13,861 nucleotides of DNA from Bacillota bacterium. Its GTDB lineage: Bacteria; Bacillota_G; Limnochordia; DTU010. Positions 7,274-12,982 of the stretch are shown here, one piece after another. The stretch lies in the NCBI GenBank assembly GCA_012799255.1, contig JAAZLQ010000183.1:1-13861 (forward strand), read 5' to 3'. Position 1 is the first letter of the stretch; each line of letters opens with the position of its first letter. A model generated the notes under the pieces. The model searched no databases and was not told the DNA's origin. It was given only the letters and a program-made list of their open reading frames with translations. A program made the translations under genes and the position numbers.

Positions 7274-7279
7274 TGTCAT

Positions 7280-7286
7280 CCTCCTC
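7280..7286 (-). promoter_or_regulatory. Ribosome binding site of niaR
   Basis: GAGGAGG on the minus strand, 6 nt before ATG 7273. It abuts ATG 7279 directly and so selects the later start. Confidence 0.75.
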
Positions 7287-7295
7287 AACTGCTCC

Positions 7296-7324
7296 TTGCC
7301 AAAACGGTCACATTGAGCTATGAT
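7296..7324 (+). promoter_or_regulatory. Sigma-A promoter of niaX
   Basis: TTGCCA (7296-7301) and TATGAT (7319-7324) each match five of six consensus bases, with the ideal 17-nt spacer. The predicted transcription start, near 7331, falls inside the palindromic operator. Confidence 0.75.
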
Positions 7325-7347
7325 ACAGGTGTATATACACCTGTAAA
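7320..7347 (-). promoter_or_regulatory. Sigma-A promoter of niaR
   Basis: On the minus strand, TTTACA (7347-7342) and TATCAT (7325-7320) each match five of six consensus bases, with a 16-nt spacer. The palindrome fills the spacer exactly. The -10 box shares five bases (7320-7324) with the -10 box of niaX on the other strand. Confidence 0.65.
7324..7345. promoter_or_regulatory. Palindromic operator, probable NiaR binding site
   Basis: A perfect 22-bp palindrome with half-site TACAGGTGTAT, centred between 7334 and 7335. It covers the -10/start region of niaX and the spacer of the niaR promoter. A dimeric repressor bound here would block both. Assignment to NiaR is inferred from position between niaR and its usual target gene. 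Confidence 0.85.
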
Positions 7348-7367
7348 AACACCAAGGAGAGAAGTCC

Positions 7368-7883
7368 ATGCGTATGACCATAAAAGAACTGCTTTACGGC
7401 GCATTACTCACAGCATTAGCACTCTTAATTCCCCTAGCTTTTCAAGGTTGGCTACAAGTAGCCATTCCACCTTTTTCCGCAACCTTAGCCAGTCACCTTC
7501 CCACCATGTTAGCCATTACCATTAGTCCTTGGGTGGCTGCCTTAGTAGGATTCGGATCTAGCCTAGGTTTTCTGACAACTCTCGGACCCATTGTGGCTCT
7601 GCGAGCTTCAACCCACATTGTTTTCGGAGTGGTGGGCGCAAAACTTGTTCAAAGAGGTTTCTCCTTCTGGCAGGTGCTACTTTTAACCTTACCCATCCAT
7701 GCACTAGGTGAAGCATTAGTTGTAATGCTCTTTGGCTTTAGTCTTAATCAAGCACTGATCGTGATTGGCCTAGGCACAGCACTGCACCATCTGGCTGATA
7801 GTGCCATCACACTTGCGGTCTATGGCTCCCTCACCAAGGCAGGAGTCCCTTTAACTACCGCTGCTAAAGGTTCTATGCACTAA
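7368..7883 (+). CDS. niaX: Niacin transporter NiaX (ECF-type S component)
   Basis: A small integral membrane protein of 171 residues with about five to six hydrophobic segments, matching the NiaX family of substrate-binding (S) components for niacin uptake. Such proteins work with a shared energy-coupling (ECF) module encoded elsewhere; no ATPase or T-component gene is in this window. Typical stretches are ALLTALALLIPLAF, PPFSATLASHLPTMLAITISPWVAALVGFGSSLGF and the conserved THIVFGVVGAKLV. ATG at 7368 follows AAGGAG (7354-7359) with 8 nt spacing. The promoter and 22-bp palindrome directly upstream indicate repression by the divergent niaR when niacin is plentiful. Its last 33 bases overlap the end of the aldo/keto reductase gene on the opposite strand. 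Family and context agree well, so the assignment is firm. Confidence 0.92.
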   Translation: MRMTIKELLYGALLTALALLIPLAFQGWLQVAIPPFSATLASHLPTMLAITISPWVAALVGFGSSLGFLTTLGPIVALRASTHIVFGVVGAKLVQRGFSFWQVLLLTLPIHALGEALVVMLFGFSLNQALIVIGLGTALHHLADSAITLAVYGSLTKAGVPLTTAAKGSMH

Positions 7884-8987
7884 TTCTAAAGTATCTATAA
7901 TTGCTATATTCTGCGGACAAACTGACTCACATTGTCCGCAGGCCACACAAAGGCCCGCATCTTTTTCGTTCTTGACTAAGTTGGCATACTGGGCTTTATC
8001 TGACTCAAAAGTATTATACATGCTGGCATTATTATACAGACGGAAAACCTGTGGTATAGCTACATTTGATGGGCAAGGTAAGCAATATCTACAATCTGTA
8101 CAGAGAACCTTAATTCTCTCTTCGTAGATCTCCTTAGCCTTGTTAATTATATTTAGCTCTTTTTTGGTCAGAGAATGTGGTTTAGCCTCTGCCATAATGG
8201 CCAGGTTTTCCTGGACTTCTTCGAATGTACCCATGCCGCTTAAAATCAAAGAAACCTCAGGATGATCTGCAACCCATCTAAACGCCCACTCAGCTGGAGT
8301 CCGCTTCACAGGAGCAGTCGCAAAGACCTCTTCGATCTCAGGGGGCAGATTCTTCACTAAACGCCCTCCCCTTAAGGGTTCCATAATAATGACGCCTAAC
8401 CCCTTAGAAGCAGCGTACTTAAGGCCCGCTAACCCTGCCTGGTAACACTCATCCATATAGTTAAACTGAATCTGACAAAAATCCCAAGGGTAACTGTCCA
8501 TGATCTCCCGAAACACTGGTAATTCATCATGGAAAGAAAAGCCCACATGCCTAATACGTCCCTCTGCTTGGGCCTGCTCTAAAAACTCTAACGCCTCGTT
8601 TTCCACAGCCTGATGCCACAAATCCCGATTCAGCGAATGGAGTAAATAAAAGTCCACGTAATCTACTCCGAGACGTTCTAACTGCTCATTGAAAAGACGC
8701 TCACAATCGGCAGGGGATTTTAGGAGCCAAACAGGCAACTTGGTGGCAATATGCACCTTTTCACGGTAACCGTTCCGGATTGCCTTGCCCACCAAAACTT
8801 CACTTTTTCCGCCATGATATCCATAAGCAGTATCTAGATAATTTACGCCATGATCTATGGCATACCGAATGATCCGGATAGCTTCTTCCTCATCAATCTC
8901 ACCATCTGGTAAGGTTGGTAAGCGCATACATCCAAATCCCAACAAGCTTACTTCCTCATTGGTCTTTCCGATAACTCTCCTCTGCAC
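7851..8987 (-). CDS. Aldo/keto reductase with C-terminal [4Fe-4S] ferredoxin-like domain
   Basis: A 378-residue protein. Residues 1-270 form an NAD(P)H-dependent aldo/keto reductase TIM barrel with the catalytic tetrad visible: Asp52 and Tyr57 (DTAYGYHGG), Lys83 (ATKLP) and His117 (LLHSL). Residues 290-365 carry two cysteine motifs, Cys296/299/302/305 (CxxCxxCxxCP) and Cys347/350/353/357 (CxxCxxCxxxCP), suited to two [4Fe-4S] clusters. This fused type is common in anaerobic Bacillota; its physiological substrate is mostly unknown, and electron transfer between a flavin- or ferredoxin-type partner and NAD(P) is a reasonable guess. GTG at 8987 follows GAGGGG with 7 nt spacing. The gene is monocistronic, divergent from rmuC, and overlaps niaX tail to tail. 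The cluster region also encodes a strong inverted repeat. Confidence 0.93.
   Translation of the reverse strand: MQRRVIGKTNEEVSLLGFGCMRLPTLPDGEIDEEEAIRIIRYAIDHGVNYLDTAYGYHGGKSEVLVGKAIRNGYREKVHIATKLPVWLLKSPADCERLFNEQLERLGVDYVDFYLLHSLNRDLWHQAVENEALEFLEQAQAEGRIRHVGFSFHDELPVFREIMDSYPWDFCQIQFNYMDECYQAGLAGLKYAASKGLGVIIMEPLRGGRLVKNLPPEIEEVFATAPVKRTPAEWAFRWVADHPEVSLILSGMGTFEEVQENLAIMAEAKPHSLTKKELNIINKAKEIYEERIKVLCTDCRYCLPCPSNVAIPQVFRLYNNASMYNTFESDKAQYANLVKNEKDAGLCVACGQCESVCPQNIAIIDTLELVHRTFSSGS
7911..7941. repeat. Perfect 10-bp inverted repeat (stem-loop) in the reductase cluster-binding region
   Basis: CTGCGGACAA (7911-7920) and TTGTCCGCAG (7932-7941) are exact reverse complements with an 11-nt loop. 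No U-tract follows on either strand. It begins 28 nt past the niaX stop. On the minus strand the arms encode CGQ and CPQ of the second [4Fe-4S] motif. Confidence 0.6.
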
Positions 8988-9001
8988 AAGATCACCCCTC
9001 G

Positions 9002-9016
9002 CTTAGTAATTCTAAG
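9002..9016. promoter_or_regulatory. Hyphenated palindrome in the reductase/rmuC divergent spacer
   Basis: CTTAG, five bases, then CTAAG, lying 15 nt upstream of the reductase start codon. It could be an operator or a short 5' leader hairpin. The 117-base spacer 8988-9104 shows no convincing -35/-10 pair in either direction. Confidence 0.25.
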
Positions 9017-9090
9017 TCCAAGGGTTTTTCCCTGCCCGTCTCACTGATAACAAGGAAAACGAATCCAGGCCTCGAACTAGTTGGTTACAG

Positions 9091-9096
9091 AAGGAG
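9091..9096 (+). promoter_or_regulatory. Ribosome binding site of rmuC
   Basis: AAGGAG with 8 nt to ATG 9105. It lies inside the longer open frame that begins at TTG 9081, which shows the true start is ATG 9105. Confidence 0.8.
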
Positions 9097-9104
9097 AGAT
9101 TGTC

Positions 9105-10280
9105 ATGTCTAACCCATATCTAACTATTCTAGCCGGCTTTGTGGTGGGAGTCTTTGTTACTTATACCCTGATGGTGCGAAGACAAGCCCGCTTGCAAGCG
9201 AAGCTAGATGTGCTAGAAGAAAGCAGAGTGCAAGAACAGGCTTATCTCAAACGGGTGGAAGAGGAATTCAGGGACGCCTTCCACAATTTGGCCCAAGAGA
9301 TCTTAGAAACTAAAACGAACACCTTAACTTCCCAGAATTATCAGCAGCTACACAGCCTCTTAGAACCTCTGCGGGAACGGATCCGGGAGTTTCAAGAACG
9401 GGTAGAGATCACTCACCGGGAGAGCATGATTAAAATCGGATCTTTAGAGCAAGTAGGATTGTCCATGTCTGCGGAAGCGCAGCGTCTAGCAACCGCCTTG
9501 AAAGGTGAAGTTAAAACCCAAGGTGATTGGGGCGAGACGATTCTCCAGCGCATTTTAGAAGCGTCAGGCCTCAGGGAAGGGCACGAGTTTGTGCTACAAG
9601 GGGAAGGTTTGGATCTAAGGAGCGCGACCGGAACAAAAATCCGCCCTGACGTAGTTATCATCCTGCCAGAAGAGCGCCACTTGATTATTGACTCCAAGGT
9701 TTCGCTTGTAGCCTATGAACGCCATCTAGCCAGTCAGGACGTTTCAGAGCAAAAGGTTTTAGCAAAGGAGCTGGTCCGTTCCGTGAAGGCCCATATTGAT
9801 GGGCTCAGGGAACGCCATTATCAAAAGCAAACCGGGATCAACTCCCCGGATTTTGTCATTCTGTTTATGCCCTTAGAGCCGGCTTATGCTTTGGCTTTAC
9901 AGAGTGAGCCTAGTTTGTTCCAATATGCCTGGGATCGCAAAATCGTGCTCACCACCCCAACAACACTTATGGCCACCCTCTGGATTATCGCCAATATTTG
10001 GCAGCAAGCCCAGCAAACCCAAAATGCTCTGGAAATTGCCCGGCAAGGGGGAGCCCTTTATGATAAGTTCGTTGGTTTTGTGAGTTCCCTAGAAGATGTG
10101 GGGCGCCATTTAGAACGTTCCCAAAACGCCTATAACCAGGCTTTCAATCAGCTCAAAACCGGTAAAGGCAACTTGGTTTCTCGGGCAGAAAGCCTCCGTA
10201 ACTTAGGCTTGGCCACCACCAAATCACTAGCTGACAAATTAGTAAGTGAAGCGCAAGAAGACGATGAGATTACTGCTTAA
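9105..10280 (+). CDS. rmuC: DNA recombination protein RmuC
   Basis: RmuC-family protein, a putative membrane-tethered nuclease-like factor that limits recombination and inversion at short repeats. It has 391 residues. A single N-terminal membrane segment (about 5-23) is followed by a coiled coil (about 25-110). The RmuC domain follows, with the signature GDWGE (140-144) and a PD-(D/E)xK-like core: RPDVVIILP (180-188) and IIDSKVS (194-200, Asp196 and Lys198). MPLEPAYALAL (255-265) and TPTTLMATLWIIANIWQQ (284-301) are strongly conserved in the family. The start ATG 9105 is set by AAGGAG at 8-nt spacing. It stands alone on this strand. Its last 11 bases overlap the 3' end of the subtilase gene, and a 6-bp inverted repeat AAGCCT/AGGCTT lies within it at 10190-10210. 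Confidence 0.95.
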   Translation: MSNPYLTILAGFVVGVFVTYTLMVRRQARLQAKLDVLEESRVQEQAYLKRVEEEFRDAFHNLAQEILETKTNTLTSQNYQQLHSLLEPLRERIREFQERVEITHRESMIKIGSLEQVGLSMSAEAQRLATALKGEVKTQGDWGETILQRILEASGLREGHEFVLQGEGLDLRSATGTKIRPDVVIILPEERHLIIDSKVSLVAYERHLASQDVSEQKVLAKELVRSVKAHIDGLRERHYQKQTGINSPDFVILFMPLEPAYALALQSEPSLFQYAWDRKIVLTTPTTLMATLWIIANIWQQAQQTQNALEIARQGGALYDKFVGFVSSLEDVGRHLERSQNAYNQAFNQLKTGKGNLVSRAESLRNLGLATTKSLADKLVSEAQEDDEITA

Positions 10281-12288
10281 GCTCGGTTAAGGTGAGTTTT
10301 TCCTTGTGTTCCTTACCATCTACCACGGTGAGATTGGCTGTGGCTAGGTAATCGCCTGTTGTTGGCCACTCGCCGTCCGACAGATTCACCCAAATTTGTA
10401 ATTCATACTCCCCTGGAGCAAGCGACAACCGTCGAGAGTTCTGCTCAAGGGGAATTTCTTCTTTAACAATGTCTTGACCACCTCGAGTCCGCAGCTCCAC
10501 TACCACATCTGAGATGCCTAGCACAGCCCAATGGGCATTTACTAATCCATAGCCATGTTCCCAGTCAAAGCCAGGTTGACCAAGGTCAATGGCAGTACGC
10601 CGCAGGCTCTCTCGTATTTCCCAAGTGGGGACTCCATTTGCTAGCATTAAGCCTGCCACGCCAGATACTAGCGCGGTAGAAAAGGACGTCCCTTCCCAGC
10701 GAGTGGGAGGCGCGACCAGATCAAGTTCTGGCCCATAATGGGAATAGTACGCCCGCTGAGGAGTAATGGGATGGGGCGCAATCGCGCCCACTGCCACAAC
10801 TTCTGAATAGGCAGCGGGATAAAACACGCCTGGAGAGTATACTCCGCTTGGGGTATTGCCCGAAGCACCAATAATTAAGGCACCTGCCTGACTAGTCACC
10901 ATTTCCACCTGGCGCTGTAGTTCTGTGACACCAGACTGTCCTAGAGATAGATTGAGGATCTGGGCTGGAGTGGGGTTAGGAATAAAGTCATGTAAGCCGA
11001 CTGCATAGAGCAAACCTTCAGCGACATGGAAGTCTCTCCCATAGCCCCTTCCATCCAAAACCTTCACCGGTTGAATACTTACAGTGGGGATCACCTCAGT
11101 GATCGAGTGAGTAATTCTCGTACCGTGGAGGGGACTGCGTTTATCATCATCGCTAGTATCTGGATTATTAGAAATAAAGTTGTAACCGGGTAAGATGTTC
11201 ACACCTTTTCCAAGTTCTTGTGGATTAAGCCCCGTATCCAAGACTGCAATCCGTACCGCTTGGTCCCCAGAGGTAATGCTCTGGGCTTGCGAGATTCTCG
11301 CATATTCTAAGTACCAGGGAGCCCACGCCGAGGGGTTAACTACCGAGGTTACTACTACGATCCGGTTCGGCTCTAAAAACAAGTTATGATCCTCATAAAA
11401 AGACCACTCTTCTAAAGAACGGGTGCTTGTGGAACCCGGTTCAACCAAGGCAGCCAAGAGCGATGGAAGTTCCCGTTTAATCTCTAAGCCCAGTTCAGCT
11501 ACCAGCTCGTGGCGTCTAGCAAACGACTCAGCTGTTCTGAAATGGGCCACAAAATCAGTGTAACTATCATCGACGATCGGATCAAATAAGAGGGCTGAAC
11601 TCAGCTGGAGAAAAGGCACATTGGGAAATTCGTGTCTGAAATCCCAAGATAGCTCCACAAAGCCCACCGGGAGGCGCTCAAGTTGACTTGCCCAAACGGC
11701 GCCTTGCCCCCCATCCGGAACAAAGCGGATCCCATAGAGATAATCTTGGACATTAGTAGAGGCATAACTGATACTCCTAGCACTAGCCGGCACCTCTTCT
11801 ACCCTTTCCCACAAGGGCTGATCTAGCTTGCGAATCCAGAGCTCCCAGCTCCCCTCCGCCTCACCTACATATTCCCAACTAAAGTGCATTCCGCCCTCAG
11901 GATGCCAAGTATGAGAAAGATTTTCGGGTCGGACCGCGGTTGTTTCTTGGCTAGTCGGAACGAGTTCTAAAGCCACAACCCTTTTACCACGACCCTTGAC
12001 CGCTGCCTCACTCTTGGTGTGAGAAATCACCATTCCCTCACCGTTACGAGACAAGGCAGAAAGATGCCAAGAGCCTGGCTTTAGAGAAAGTGATCCAACT
12101 TTTTGGGCGCCCAAATCCACGAGCAGGGTTCTCCCGCCAGCGCCTACAATGATGATCTCCTGATGCTCTGCTAGCTCTCCCCTTAACTCCACCGAGAGTT
12201 CTAGTGATTCAGGTCCCTTTTTGGAAAACAGGCAACCTGCCAAGAGTAATGAGATTAGTAATAAGGGAACTATGTAATACCTTTTCAA
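10270..12288 (-). CDS. Lipoprotein S8 family serine peptidase (subtilase) with N-terminal accessory domains
   Basis: Exported subtilisin-like protease of 672 residues. Residues 1-19 are a lipoprotein signal peptide with lipobox LAGC (Cys19). Residues 27-110 are a beta-rich region, 118-205 look like a fibronectin-III fold (FSWEY, YLYGIRF), and 240-312 resemble an I9-type propeptide (RRHELVAELGLEIKRELPSL, then FLEPNRIVV). The S8 domain spans about 318-590 with Asp351 (AVLDTG), His388 (HGT), oxyanion Asn478 (ASGN) and Ser535 (GTSFS). A beta-rich tail, 595-672, has a PGEYEL carboxypeptidase-regulatory-like motif. The usual HGTH is HGTR here, and the Pro after GTSxx is Ala. TTG at 12288 follows AGGGG with 7 nt spacing, 13 nt after ung. 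The catalytic set is complete, so the enzyme is probably active at the outer membrane face. The substrate is unknown. Confidence 0.88.
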   Translation of the reverse strand: MKRYYIVPLLLISLLLAGCLFSKKGPESLELSVELRGELAEHQEIIIVGAGGRTLLVDLGAQKVGSLSLKPGSWHLSALSRNGEGMVISHTKSEAAVKGRGKRVVALELVPTSQETTAVRPENLSHTWHPEGGMHFSWEYVGEAEGSWELWIRKLDQPLWERVEEVPASARSISYASTNVQDYLYGIRFVPDGGQGAVWASQLERLPVGFVELSWDFRHEFPNVPFLQLSSALLFDPIVDDSYTDFVAHFRTAESFARRHELVAELGLEIKRELPSLLAALVEPGSTSTRSLEEWSFYEDHNLFLEPNRIVVVTSVVNPSAWAPWYLEYARISQAQSITSGDQAVRIAVLDTGLNPQELGKGVNILPGYNFISNNPDTSDDDKRSPLHGTRITHSITEVIPTVSIQPVKVLDGRGYGRDFHVAEGLLYAVGLHDFIPNPTPAQILNLSLGQSGVTELQRQVEMVTSQAGALIIGASGNTPSGVYSPGVFYPAAYSEVVAVGAIAPHPITPQRAYYSHYGPELDLVAPPTRWEGTSFSTALVSGVAGLMLANGVPTWEIRESLRRTAIDLGQPGFDWEHGYGLVNAHWAVLGISDVVVELRTRGGQDIVKEEIPLEQNSRRLSLAPGEYELQIWVNLSDGEWPTTGDYLATANLTVVDGKEHKEKLTLTELKQ

Positions 12289-12301
12289 TCCAGCACCCCT
12301 T

Positions 12302-12982
12302 TTAGGAAATGCTCCAGTTAATGGGTTCTTGCCCAGTACTTAGGAGAAAGTCATTGGTTTTGGAAAAGTGGGAACAACCAAAGAACCCACGGTGAGCGGA
12401 CAAGGGACTTGGATGCACAGTTTTTAGCACCAGATGTTGGTTATTTGTGATCAGCCGTTCCTTGCTTTGAGCATGTCTACCCCAGAGTAAAAAAACCACT
12501 GGGCTTGTCTTACTATTTAGAAGCTGTAAAACCCTGTCGGTAAATTTTTCCCACCCCTGACCTTGGTGGGATCCGGCCTCACCTTGCCGCACCGTTAACG
12601 TAGTGTTCAAGAGTAAGACACCCTGGTCAGCCCAGGTCTCCAAGCAGCCATGGCGAGGCAAGGAAATATTTAGATCCTTGCTCAATTCCTGAAAGATATT
12701 GCGTAAGGACGGGGGTAGCGCCACACCCTTGGGCACTGAAAAGGCCAGCCCATGTGCTTGACCAGGTCCATGGTAGGGGTCTTGCCCCAATAAAACTACC
12801 TTGGTTTGTTGGTAAGATGTGCGTTTAAGTGCTTCGAAAATCTTGAACATATCTGGATATATAGTTCTTCTTTGATACTCCCGGATTAAGAACTGCCTCA
12901 ACTCTTGATAGTAGCTTTGCTCGAACTCATCCCCTAGGAGTTGATCCCAATCATTGCCTAAATGTACTGCCACTAAATTCAC
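12302..12982 (-). CDS. ung: Uracil-DNA glycosylase (family 1)
   Basis: Removes uracil from DNA as the first step of base-excision repair. The protein has 226 residues, the usual size. Family-1 motifs are complete: the water-activating loop GQDPYHG (66-72, catalytic Asp68), the PPSLRNIFQEL segment (90-100), LLLNTTLTVR (123-132) with the uracil-binding Asn, and the minor-groove loop HPSPLSAHRGF (190-200, His190). GTG at 12982 abuts the TAG stop of the upstream gene. GTG at 12973 (codon 4), preceded by AGGTG at 6 nt, has the better spacing and may be the true start. The gene lies between the MBL-type gene and the lipoprotein subtilase with gaps of 0 and 13 nt, so all three share a transcript although their functions appear unrelated. 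Confidence 0.97.
   Translation of the reverse strand: MNLVAVHLGNDWDQLLGDEFEQSYYQELRQFLIREYQRRTIYPDMFKIFEALKRTSYQQTKVVLLGQDPYHGPGQAHGLAFSVPKGVALPPSLRNIFQELSKDLNISLPRHGCLETWADQGVLLLNTTLTVRQGEAGSHQGQGWEKFTDRVLQLLNSKTSPVVFLLWGRHAQSKERLITNNQHLVLKTVHPSPLSAHRGFFGCSHFSKTNDFLLSTGQEPINWSIS

Noticed and set aside
7274..7381. N-terminal extension of niaR to an upstream start
   Set aside because: The extra 36 residues would be encoded by the promoter/operator region and the start of niaX. The GAGGAGG site at 7280-7286 sets the start at 7273.
10190..10210. AAGCCT/AGGCTT inverted repeat as a terminator of the subtilase transcript
   Set aside because: The 6-bp stem with a 9-nt loop has no adequate U-tract and lies 60 nt past the stop inside rmuC, so chance is the simpler explanation.
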